Assembly: GCA_900771305.1 (NCBI GenBank)
Contig: CAAGNL010000398.1
Location: forward strand, 1-5,334
DNA: 5,334 nt
DNA from: Kiritimatiellia bacterium
GTDB lineage: Bacteria > Verrucomicrobiota > Kiritimatiellia > RFP12 > UBA1067
Reading direction: 5' to 3'
The position numbers and the translations under genes were made by a program. Shown here piece after piece: positions 1-5,334 of the stretch (position 1 is its first letter; every line of letters begins with the position of its first letter). The notes beneath the pieces are model-generated. The model was not told the DNA's origin and ran no database searches. It saw only the letters and a program-made list of their open reading frames with translations.

Positions 1-2
1 CC

Positions 3-1007
3 CCGGGCATGACGCTGGGGCCCTACGAGACCTACTCCGCGACCTTCGAGTGCGCGGGCATCGAGGCGAGCGGGTCCGAGAACGACGTGGAGGTGGAGGG
101 CACGTTCACCGAGGCCGTCACGGGCTGGACCGAGAGCCCGCGGGATGCTGTGACCGTGGTGAGGGTGGAGCTGAAGGCAAAAAATACGCCCTCCGCCAAT
201 CCCTGCCCTAACCGCCACATGTTCGGCGTCTTCGAGAAGGTCGAACTGAAGCATCGCCCTTTGTCCGCGTTCGTCACCTGGGAGATGTCGGGCGGAGGGG
301 AGACCAGTACCTCCGAGCAGGGGTTCGTCGGGGAGAATTGGGATGGCTCGGGGTGGATGCTGCGCTGCCCACTCTACGCGAAGAGTATTGGGTTGAAGGC
401 GAAGTGCGGGGGCGTCGAATGGACGTTCGACGTCATGGTGCTCGAACCATCCGGGCTGCGGACCGTGAGGCCTACAAGTTTCACATCTTTTCAAGTGGGT
501 ATGTCGGCCGTAGAAATGAAGGTTCCCCTGTATCTTCGACCGGAGACAGTTGATTTCCAAGAAATCAGCATCCGGGAGATTCCCGTGGAAGACGAACCTC
601 CGATGAACGGTGGGTGCTACACGAATCTGCCCATCTACTATCAGACTCATACGATCAGTGCCGGGGCGGGACGGTGGACGACCCCAGGTAAAGGTAATTT
701 TTGTGGTGAGGATACGGTGCGGAGCATCCCCGTTCCCTCCAGTAATCCTGATCTGGGATGGCAGCGGATGCGTTTGCCGTGGGGATGGAATAAAAAGTTT
801 GAGTACATGGAGAATGAGGGCGTGCAGTTTCTGGAATACGATGGGCGCAGAGTCGGCGGATCATGCCACAAGGAGATAGCCGCCCGATATGACAGCTTTG
901 AAGAAGTCCTGCAGGACGGGTCGGTGAATGCCTGTCGGTATGGCTGGGAATGCCTTCGGACCGTCTACGATGTCTATTTTCTCAATGGAGGTACTGTCAA
1001 TGAATAG
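3..1007 (+). CDS. Hypothetical secreted/surface-type protein, 5'-truncated by the window edge
   Basis: Function is not recognised. The first ATG is at base 9, giving 332 residues, but the frame is open to the window edge and there is no signal peptide or ribosome binding site in front. I therefore read this as the C-terminal part of a longer protein and not a complete gene. The sequence looks beta-rich and is acidic near the start, with many Gly/Thr/Ser/Val residues. It has scattered cysteines (for example in ANPCPNRH near residue 64 and GSCHKE near residue 283) that could form disulfides in an exported protein. It resembles, from memory, the C-terminal modules of very long repetitive proteins in Kiritimatiellota gut genomes; that is recollection, not a search. 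The last codons overlap the next gene by 8 nt (ATGAATAG), which suggests one transcript and a linked role. The reading frame is secure; the function is unknown. Confidence 0.72.
   Translation, partial: PGMTLGPYETYSATFECAGIEASGSENDVEVEGTFTEAVTGWTESPRDAVTVVRVELKAKNTPSANPCPNRHMFGVFEKVELKHRPLSAFVTWEMSGGGETSTSEQGFVGENWDGSGWMLRCPLYAKSIGLKAKCGGVEWTFDVMVLEPSGLRTVRPTSFTSFQVGMSAVEMKVPLYLRPETVDFQEISIREIPVEDEPPMNGGCYTNLPIYYQTHTISAGAGRWTTPGKGNFCGEDTVRSIPVPSSNPDLGWQRMRLPWGWNKKFEYMENEGVQFLEYDGRRVGGSCHKEIAARYDSFEEVLQDGSVNACRYGWECLRTVYDVYFLNGGTVNE
987..992 (+). promoter_or_regulatory. Ribosome binding site GGAGGT for the membrane-anchored protein gene
   Basis: A full GGAGGT Shine-Dalgarno sequence lies 7 nt before the ATG at 1000, inside the end of the preceding coding region. 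It decides the start of the downstream gene: in-frame ATGs further upstream (928, 940, 970, 985) have no comparable site and would give a long overlap with the gene before. Confidence 0.8.
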
Positions 1008-1719
1008 GGGAATTCTCGGAAAGGGAGTATACAAGACCGTCTTTGGGGTGGGTACATTCCTGTTTCTTGGTTTTCTGCTGATGTCATTCTACAGGAAAGA
1101 GACTTTCCCTTCTCCAGAGTTCTCCGACGGCATTGACAAGCTGCGACATTGGACGAACAAGGGCTGGGCGGGGTATTCCCACAAGGAGGAAAAGCAGCTG
1201 TTGGATGACCTTTGCGGGTATATTCAGGCCGAGCAAGATACGGGTCGGAGAGAAATGTTGTACGCCCAGTTCACAAATACGCTCATCAACGTCCCGTTCT
1301 TCTGCACCAATGGAGTTCAGAAGACCAACGAGTTCCCCAGAGGCTTGTATCAGCCTCCTTATTGGGATCGCAAAATATTGTATCATGCATTACTGAAGAA
1401 AGCACAGGAAAGAAGTATATACACGAATCTATTTGACGTATTCTGCTTGAATCTTGAAATGTGGAAACGTCTCCGTCGAGAGCAGAAGGAGTGCCCGAGG
1501 ATTGTTGAAACATGGATGACGCTGCGCTATGAGGATTGCCCAAGACCTTGGATCGAAAAAGACATAAGATACTCGTTGTGGGCTTTGAGCAATGCCGTTC
1601 AAGATGTCGAACGTTCACTTGAACGCTCGCTTGAGTACCTTGACCGTAGGGAGCCCGACAAGATCCGTCGGGCCTATGAACTCTTCCGTGAAGAGATCGG
1701 ACGGGAGGCTCGACCATAG
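1000..1719 (+). CDS. Hypothetical protein with a single N-terminal membrane anchor
   Basis: Function is not recognised. The start at 1000 is chosen because GGAGGT stands 7 nt upstream and because it places a clean hydrophobic segment at residues 13-31 after a short basic N-terminus. This gives a 239-residue protein. The hydrophobic segment is followed by YRK, and no cleavage site is obvious, so an uncleaved signal anchor is more likely than an exported, processed protein. The orientation of the soluble part is not certain. That part is rich in charged residues, with five cysteines and many aromatics, and ends in a helical Arg/Glu-rich tail containing a small duplication (ERSLERSLE). The gene overlaps the preceding secreted-type gene by 8 nt, so the two are probably translated together and may act together at the cell envelope; this is inference. 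Base use is more AT-rich than in the xseB-rny block, which may mean later acquisition or weak selection. Confidence 0.75.
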   Translation: MNRGILGKGVYKTVFGVGTFLFLGFLLMSFYRKETFPSPEFSDGIDKLRHWTNKGWAGYSHKEEKQLLDDLCGYIQAEQDTGRREMLYAQFTNTLINVPFFCTNGVQKTNEFPRGLYQPPYWDRKILYHALLKKAQERSIYTNLFDVFCLNLEMWKRLRREQKECPRIVETWMTLRYEDCPRPWIEKDIRYSLWALSNAVQDVERSLERSLEYLDRREPDKIRRAYELFREEIGREARP

Positions 1720-1731
1720 TACCTCTCTGCG

Positions 1732-1771
1732 TCTCTGTGCGACCTTTAACCCGTGTGCGGAGGCACAGAGA
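1732..1771. repeat. 9-bp perfect inverted repeat just after the membrane protein gene
   Basis: TCTCTGTGC at 1732-1740 and its exact complement GCACAGAGA at 1763-1771 are separated by 22 nt and begin 13 nt after the upstream stop codon. The left arm is part of a CTCTCTGCGTCTCTGTGC string that resembles dispersed intergenic repeats I recall from PVC and other phyla. There is no T-run after the right arm, so a classic intrinsic terminator is not supported; a transcript-end hairpin or a mobile repeat remains possible. Confidence 0.5.
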
Positions 1772-1788
1772 AAGAAGACTTCTTGACA

Positions 1789-1808
1789 GATTCGGTGCGA
1801 TTCGGTGC
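1789..1808. repeat. Tandem duplication of a 10-bp unit (GATTCGGTGC x2)
   Basis: GATTCGGTGC occurs twice head to tail with no mismatch and is followed by GAG, the beginning of a diverged third unit. It lies immediately after the TTGACA at 1783-1788. It may be a slippage duplication; a paired protein-binding site is possible but nothing else supports it. Confidence 0.55.
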
Positions 1809-1820
1809 GAGGTCTGCTGC

Positions 1821-1836
1821 GGATGGCTTGCCATCC
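1821..1836. other. Perfect 6-bp hairpin (GGATGG / CCATCC, loop CTTG)
   Basis: The arms 1821-1826 and 1831-1836 are exact complements around a 4-nt loop. No T-run follows on the + strand (the next bases are CATGAAAACG). It may end or stabilise the upstream transcript, or be a chance palindrome; the sequence does not decide. Confidence 0.35.
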
Positions 1837-2007
1837 CATGAAAACGAGAGGTGCAATATGACCATGCCGAAGATGCCCATCCTGCGTTCGTCGAACAGAT
1901 CAAACGCGACTTCTTCCATCGAAAGGGCATGGCACTGGTCGATCTGAGCGTACTCCCTTCCGAGTTCGGGAAATGAGATATGGATCGTAATCCTGCGGCA
2001 CGCTGAT

Positions 2008-2022
2008 CTTCAAGGTTTCAAG
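2008..2022 (-). repeat. Short copy, in inverted orientation, of the TTGAAACCTGGAA-type repeat
   Basis: The minus strand reads CTTGAAACCTTGAAG here, matching 13 of 15 bases of CTTGAAACCTGGAAC at 3474-3488. It lies about 20 bases before the xseB promoter, so related repeats in opposite orientation sit at both ends of the xseB-ATPase segment. The match is short and could be coincidental, though the same word recurring twice in a 5-kb GC-rich window is suggestive. Confidence 0.4.
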
Positions 2023-2043
2023 CTACGGGATGGCGTCGATATT

Positions 2044-2052
2044 TGATATACT
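2044..2052 (+). promoter_or_regulatory. Extended -10 promoter element upstream of xseB
   Basis: TGATATACT contains TATACT (2047-2052), one base from the TATAAT consensus, preceded by the TGn of an extended -10 element. It sits in a locally AT-rich patch. No good -35 box is seen 17 bp upstream, which is usual for extended -10 promoters. Transcription would begin near 2059, leaving a leader of about 40 nt before the xseB ATG. It probably drives xseB, the ATPase gene and rny together. Confidence 0.5.
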
Positions 2053-2098
2053 ATTCCATCGTTATGTGCAGAGAAGTAAAGTTGCGGAAAGCAAGATC

Positions 2099-2329
2099 AT
2101 GAGCGACGAGAAGCCAACGTTTGAGGATTCGCTCGCGAAGCTGGAGAAGCTTGTGGGCGAGATGGAAAGCGGCGAACTGCCGCTCGACGAGATGATGAAA
2201 CGCTTCGAGGAGGGACGGATTCTTGTTGCGTCCTGCACCTCCGAGCTCGAGTCCATCCGCCAGCGCATCGAGAAGGTCGTCTCCGCGCCCAACGAGCCGC
2301 CCAAAGTCGAACCCCTGGAGATTCTGTGA
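2099..2329 (+). CDS. xseB: Exodeoxyribonuclease VII small subunit
   Basis: XseB is the small subunit of exonuclease VII. Several copies bind each XseA large subunit to form a cytoplasmic nuclease that degrades single-stranded DNA from both ends into oligonucleotides, in mismatch repair and DNA damage responses. The 76-residue product has the normal family length. It carries the diagnostic two-helix pattern: FEDSLAKLEKLVGEMESG from residue 8, then ELPLDEMMKRFEEG, then a second helix ending IRQRIEKV. The start at 2099 is chosen because the family domain begins a few residues later and a weak GGAAA lies 8 nt upstream; an ATG at 2030 would add 23 unrelated residues and would lie upstream of the likely promoter. 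The stop TGA overlaps the GTG start of the next gene by 4 nt. xseA is not in the window. The acidic, proline-rich tail after about residue 65 is the variable part of the family. Confidence 0.93.
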   Translation: MSDEKPTFEDSLAKLEKLVGEMESGELPLDEMMKRFEEGRILVASCTSELESIRQRIEKVVSAPNEPPKVEPLEIL

Positions 2330-3492
2330 CAAAGGACATCTACGTACAGGCTCGTGCCGACCATGTCGCCTCGCTTGCCAGCGCGGCGCCGCTCTCGGCC
2401 ATCGAGGAACTCGTGTGGAACGCGCTCGATGCCGATGCGCGCGAGGTGAAGGTCGACCTCGTCCAAAATGCGCTCGGCGGCATTGACGCGATTCGTGTAT
2501 GCGATGATGGGTGCGGCATCGACCTGCTTAAGGTTGAGGAGACGTTCGGGTCCCTCGGCGGCAGCTGGAAGATGCCCGATGGCGCGACGACACAGAACTT
2601 TCATCGTCGTCTGCACGGTCGCCACGGTCGTGGCCGCTTCAAGGCCTTCGCGCTGGGTACCCACGTCGAGTGGCGCACCACGATGAAGGCGGGTGAAGAC
2701 CTGTTGTCCTACTCGCTTGCGGGCGACGCGTCCGAGCCGGGCGTGTTCCACATCGAGCAGACGCAGCCCGGACCCGCCACCGGCACGGAGGTCTACATCA
2801 CCGGCGTACGGGCGGCGGCCGACTCGCTCACCGTTCCCGGACCCGCCGTGCAGGCACTGGCCGCGAAGTTCGCACTCTACCTGAAGGCCTATCCGGGCGT
2901 GAGTGTCTGGTTCTGTGGCATCCCCGTATCTCCCGTCGTCGTGCAGAAGGCGACCACGGACTACACGGTGACGCTGGAGAGCGGAGTCTCCGCGAAGCTC
3001 GAGGTGATCGAATGGCGGAAGAAGTTCTCCGGCAAGGGTCGAATCGTCTTCTGCGGTGGCGACGGTTTCACGCTTCATGAGCGTCCGTCGGGTGTCCGTT
3101 CCGGTCAGCCCTTCAGCTACACCGCCTATCTCGTGGGCGGTCGTTTCGGCGAGCTCGCCGCCGAGAACGCGCTGGTGATGGACGAGCTTCACCCCGAGGT
3201 CCGAGCGTGGCTCGACGCCACGCGCAAGATTCTCAAGGAGCATTTCCGCCAGCGCGCGGCTTCTGCCGCGGCTGAACGCCTGGCGAAGTGGATTGCCGAG
3301 AAGAGCTATCCGTTCGCGGCGGACGACGATTCGCCGGCGCGTGCGAAGTTCGACGCGGGCGTTGCCGACATGCGTGCGAATCTCGAGGGCTTCGACGCGC
3401 TGCCGACAGCCGAGCGCGCCTATCTCTTCCAGTTGCTTCTCCGCGCGGTTAGAGGGGATTCGCAGACTTTGAACTTGAAACCTGGAACTTGA
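2326..3492 (+). CDS. GHKL (Bergerat-fold) ATPase, probably C-terminally truncated
   Basis: This is a 388-residue ATP-binding protein of the gyrase B/Hsp90/histidine kinase/MutL superfamily. The ATP site is intact: N-box EELVWNALD (residues 27-35, with likely catalytic E28 and metal-binding N32), G1 box DDGCG (60-64), and glycine-rich lid GRHGRG (98-103) followed by RFKAFALG. A GTEV segment follows, and then a region of about 200 residues that may be a transducer-like domain. There is no histidine-kinase phosphoacceptor motif and no membrane segment, so a cytoplasmic MORC/MutL/Hsp90-like ATP-driven clamp is more likely than a sensor kinase. Substrate is unknown. From memory, relatives run several hundred residues further after the helical LFQLLLRAV motif; here that motif is followed by RGDSQTLNLKPGT, encoded by repeat DNA, and a stop. 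The start is GTG at 2326, overlapping xseB as GTGA, with GGAG 5 nt upstream. Co-transcription with xseB and rny is likely. Confidence 0.85.
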   Translation: MTKDIYVQARADHVASLASAAPLSAIEELVWNALDADAREVKVDLVQNALGGIDAIRVCDDGCGIDLLKVEETFGSLGGSWKMPDGATTQNFHRRLHGRHGRGRFKAFALGTHVEWRTTMKAGEDLLSYSLAGDASEPGVFHIEQTQPGPATGTEVYITGVRAAADSLTVPGPAVQALAAKFALYLKAYPGVSVWFCGIPVSPVVVQKATTDYTVTLESGVSAKLEVIEWRKKFSGKGRIVFCGGDGFTLHERPSGVRSGQPFSYTAYLVGGRFGELAAENALVMDELHPEVRAWLDATRKILKEHFRQRAASAAAERLAKWIAEKSYPFAADDDSPARAKFDAGVADMRANLEGFDALPTAERAYLFQLLLRAVRGDSQTLNLKPGT

Positions 3493-3495
3493 AAC
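3468..3495 (+). repeat. Two tandem 14-bp units (TTTGAACTTGAAAC / CTGGAACTTGAAAC)
   Basis: The units at 3468-3481 and 3482-3495 share GAACTTGAAAC exactly and differ at two positions; a third unit begins with TTTGGAC at 3496. The repeat encodes the last residues and stop of the ATPase gene, and its third unit supplies the TTG start of rny. AT-rich repeats of this kind look like intergenic elements I recall from PVC genomes, and it contrasts strongly with the GC-rich sequence on both sides. Confidence 0.7.
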
Positions 3496-3496
3496 T

Positions 3497-5092
3497 TTGG
3501 ACACGACGTTCACATTTTTCGCGCTGACAAGTACCACCTGGGATGGCCTTTCCGACGGCGTCGCGATTCTCATCATCGCGGTGCTCCTGTTGGTGGGGTT
3601 GTTCCTCGGTTATGCGCTGCGCGGACTCGTGGGGCGCTGGCAGGCGGAGTCCATCGAGAAGCGGATGCGTCTGCGCGAGGAGGAGGCCGAGACTGAGATC
3701 AAGGCACGCCTCAAGGAGGCAGACATTTCCGCCCGCGCGGCCGTCGTGAAGGCAAAGGAGGAGTTTGAGGCCTCCACCAAGAAACGGCGTGCCGAACTTC
3801 AGGCGGCCGATGACCGCCAGACACAGCGTGAGGCGAATCTTGACCGAAAGGCTGCGTCGCTGGATGCGCGCGAGATTGCGGTGAGTGCGAAGGCCGAGGC
3901 CGCCGAGGCCGCGGCGAAGGTAGCCCGTGAGAAGAATGCGGACGCGGAGCGGCAGCTGCAGGAGCTCTCGAAGATGACGCATGCCGAGGCTCGCAAGGAG
4001 ATCCTCACGCGTGCCAATGCGGAACTTCGTGCGGACGCGGCGATACTCAGTCGGCGCATTCAGGATGCGGCACGCGAACAGGGCGACGCGATTGCCGCGC
4101 GGATTATCGCCGATGCCGTGCAGCGCTGCGCGGTCTCCCATGTGGAGGAGCTGACGACAACCGCAGTCTCGCTTCCGAACGCGGAGATGAAGGGACGCAT
4201 CGTCGGCCGCGACGGCCGCAACGTCCGGTCCTTCGAGTCCGAAACGGGCGTTCAGCTTCTGTTGGACGACGCGCCGGACACGGTTGTGCTCTCCACGTTT
4301 GATCCGCTTCGTCGCGAGGTCGCTCGTCGGGCTCTTGAGGCCCTCATCGCTGACGGACGAATCCACCCGGCGTCGATTGAATCCGCCGTCGTCGAGGCGC
4401 GGAAGTCCATTGAAAAGACTTGCGAGGAGAAGGGCACAGAGGCCGCCGCCGAGGCCGGCGTCTCTGGCATCCCCGTGGAAACTCTTCGTCTTCTGGGAGC
4501 TCTGCATTTCCGGTTGTCCTTCTCCCAGAACGTGCTGCGGCATTCCGTCGAGGTGGCGATCCTCTCCGGTGCGATGGCCGCGGAGATGAAGCTCGATGCC
4601 GCGCTGGCGCGTCGCGTGGGATTCCTGCATGACATCGGCAAGGCGATTACCGCCGAGAAGCGCGGCGCCCATGCCGCGCTGGGCGCCGAGTTCCTTCTTG
4701 CTCACGGTGAAGATCCGAAGGTCTGTGCGGCCGTGGCGGCGCACCATGCCGAGCCTGGTACGGACGGTGGCGTCTACGGCGTTCTCTGTGCAGCGGCGGA
4801 TGCAATCTCGTCCGCGCGGCCGGGTGCGCGGCAGGAAGATGTCGGCGACTACATCCAGCGGCTTGAAAATCTCGAGAAGATTGCGAAGTCGCATGCGGGC
4901 GTGTCGCAGGTCTATGCCGTGCAGGCGGGGCGCGATCTGCGCATCGTCGTTGATCCTTCGGTTGTCGGTGACCAGGCGGCGGCGGAGCTCGCGGGGGAGG
5001 TCTGCCGTGACATCTCCGCGCAGCTGAAGTTCCCGGGCATGATCCGCGTGACGGTTGTGCGGGAACTGCGCTGCATCGAGTATGCGAAGTAA
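3497..5092 (+). CDS. rny: Ribonuclease Y
   Basis: RNase Y is a membrane-anchored endoribonuclease that starts mRNA decay and processes some transcripts. The 531-residue product shows the full family architecture: a hydrophobic anchor at residues 21-41, a long Ala/Glu/Lys/Arg-rich coiled coil at about 50-215, a KH RNA-binding domain around 225-285 with the signature GRIVGRDGRN at 233-242, and an HD metal-dependent phosphohydrolase domain with H349, the HD pair H378-D379 (FLHDIGKAI), H416-H417 and D435 (AADAISSARPGAR). The C-terminal region ends normally at IEYAK. Length is close to the usual 510-530. The start is TTG at 3497: an in-frame stop lies at 3476, and no ATG occurs in frame before residue 57, beyond the anchor. 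The ribosome binding site is weak (GGAA at 3484-3487, 9 nt upstream), so translation may depend on ribosomes finishing the ATPase gene, which stops 4 nt before. Both the start codon and this weak site lie in repeat DNA. Confidence 0.95.
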   Translation: MDTTFTFFALTSTTWDGLSDGVAILIIAVLLLVGLFLGYALRGLVGRWQAESIEKRMRLREEEAETEIKARLKEADISARAAVVKAKEEFEASTKKRRAELQAADDRQTQREANLDRKAASLDAREIAVSAKAEAAEAAAKVAREKNADAERQLQELSKMTHAEARKEILTRANAELRADAAILSRRIQDAAREQGDAIAARIIADAVQRCAVSHVEELTTTAVSLPNAEMKGRIVGRDGRNVRSFESETGVQLLLDDAPDTVVLSTFDPLRREVARRALEALIADGRIHPASIESAVVEARKSIEKTCEEKGTEAAAEAGVSGIPVETLRLLGALHFRLSFSQNVLRHSVEVAILSGAMAAEMKLDAALARRVGFLHDIGKAITAEKRGAHAALGAEFLLAHGEDPKVCAAVAAHHAEPGTDGGVYGVLCAAADAISSARPGARQEDVGDYIQRLENLEKIAKSHAGVSQVYAVQAGRDLRIVVDPSVVGDQAAAELAGEVCRDISAQLKFPGMIRVTVVRELRCIEYAK

Positions 5093-5122
5093 CCCCGTTC
5101 GTCTTCGAATGACGTTTCGGGG
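5093..5122 (+). terminator. Hairpin immediately after rny, possible terminator
   Basis: CCCCG (5093-5097) pairs with CGGGG (5118-5122), and inside it CGTC (5100-5103) pairs with GACG (5111-5114) around the loop TTCGAAT, with a small 2x3 internal loop. It starts directly after the rny stop codon. No T-run follows (TCTGGATTTG), so it may be a weak or factor-assisted terminator or a 3'-end stabilising hairpin. Confidence 0.45.
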
Positions 5123-5129
5123 TCTGGAT

Positions 5130-5152
5130 TTGAGGTAATTTCAAAACCTCGA
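5130..5152 (+). other. Second hairpin downstream of rny
   Basis: GAGGT (5132-5136) pairs with ACCTC (5146-5150) around a 9-nt loop, and the stem can extend by a T-G and a T-A pair to 5130-5152. It lies 8 nt after the first hairpin. Two hairpins in a row support this being the end of the transcript, though neither has a T-run. Confidence 0.3.
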
Positions 5153-5334
5153 TGCGCTGGGTCCGGGAGGTCATTTGACGGGAGGCGGGCGGAGCGATTG
5201 CGCCATCTTTCGTGACGTGCGGGGGCTGGCAGGGTTTTCAGGCAATGCGGCGGCGGGCGATTCGGCCTTCCAACGCCGTCGCCGTCGGTGTTCCCGCCCA
5301 TTTCCGGGCACGCGCCGTCAGCAGACCATGCGGA
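5153..5334. other. GC-rich sequence without a recognised gene
   Basis: No family is recognisable on either strand. An ATG at 5245 opens a 30-codon frame running off the window end, but it has no ribosome binding site and an arginine-rich, low-information translation. On the minus strand a frame from 5301 runs on into the end of rny and looks like its shadow. The start of the next gene may lie beyond the window. Confidence 0.4.

Larger units (their letters stand above)
1720..2098. other. Intergenic region with repeats, hairpins and a possible gene relict
   Basis: This 379-base gap holds no convincing gene. In order it contains an inverted repeat (1732-1740 with 1763-1771), a TTGACA hexamer at 1783-1788 with no matching -10 at normal spacing, a 10-bp tandem duplication (1789-1808), a perfect hairpin (1821-1836), a 41-codon open frame from a GTG at 1851 to a TGA at 1974-1976, a repeat fragment (2008-2022), and the extended -10 promoter element before xseB (2044-2052). 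The layout looks like a repeat-accumulating junction between two operons. Confidence 0.6.

Noticed and set aside
928..999. Longer N-terminus for the membrane-anchored protein starting at 928
   Set aside because: It would overlap the preceding gene by 80 nt and has no Shine-Dalgarno sequence, whereas GGAGGT precedes the ATG at 1000.
1783..1811. TTGACA at 1783-1788 as a -35 promoter box
   Set aside because: With a 17-bp spacer the -10 position reads TGCGAG, which does not resemble TATAAT, and no gene clearly follows.
1286..1930. 214-codon open frame on the minus strand opposite the membrane protein gene and intergenic region
   Set aside because: The translation is Ser/Arg/His-rich with no motif or start signal, and it overlaps a better supported + strand gene.
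1753..1947. 64-codon open frame in the intergenic region
   Set aside because: It has no ribosome binding site or recognisable similarity, and runs through the repeats; a different frame (1851-1976) reads more like protein.
2030..2098. Upstream ATG extending xseB by 23 residues
   Set aside because: The extra residues are unlike XseB, the ATG has no ribosome binding site, and it lies upstream of the likely -10 element, so it would not be on the transcript.
2062..3576. 504-codon open frame on the minus strand opposite xseB and the ATPase gene
   Set aside because: It lies opposite clear conserved genes and its translation is Arg/Gly/Leu-rich with no family features; such antisense frames are common where third positions are GC-rich.
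3449..4894. 481-codon open frame on the minus strand opposite rny
   Set aside because: It is antisense to the unmistakable RNase Y gene, has low-complexity Arg/Leu/Gly-rich content and shows no motif.

Overview
The window looks like a piece of a GC-rich bacterial chromosome, probably from the PVC superphylum. A Kiritimatiellota-like gut lineage is my best guess. This rests on the style of the first gene (a long, beta-rich, cysteine-containing secreted-type protein of a kind I associate with Kiritimatiellota metagenome genomes) and on short intergenic repeat types (TTTGAACTTGAAAC-like and CTCTGCGTCTCTGTGC-like) that I recall from PVC and related genomes. Both are recollection, not a search result, so the lineage is tentative. 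All supported genes are on the + strand.

Left part (1-1719): the 3' part of a probable large exported protein runs in from outside the window. It overlaps by 8 nt a gene for an unknown 239-residue protein with one N-terminal membrane anchor. A good Shine-Dalgarno sequence sits inside the end of the first gene, so the two are probably translationally coupled. Neither has a recognised function. The second gene is visibly more AT-rich than the genes to its right.

Middle (1720-2098): a noncoding stretch with a 9-bp inverted repeat, a 10-bp tandem duplication, a perfect 6-bp hairpin, a short open frame that may be a gene relict, a repeat fragment, and an extended -10 promoter just before xseB.

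Right part (2099-5092): a tight three-gene unit. It holds xseB (small subunit of exonuclease VII), a GHKL/Bergerat-fold ATPase whose GTG start overlaps the xseB stop by 4 nt, and rny (ribonuclease Y), whose TTG start lies 4 nt after the ATPase stop. The ATPase appears to have lost its C-terminal part: its last 13 or so codons and the first codon of rny are made from a TTTGAACTTGAAAC-type tandem repeat. A related repeat in inverted orientation lies just upstream of the xseB promoter. xseB and rny are housekeeping nuclease genes. The ATPase is the accessory-looking member and the most interesting item here.

End (5093-5334): two hairpins after rny, the first a possible terminator, then GC-rich sequence in which I recognise no gene. 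No tRNA, rRNA, CRISPR array or insertion sequence was recognised in the window.
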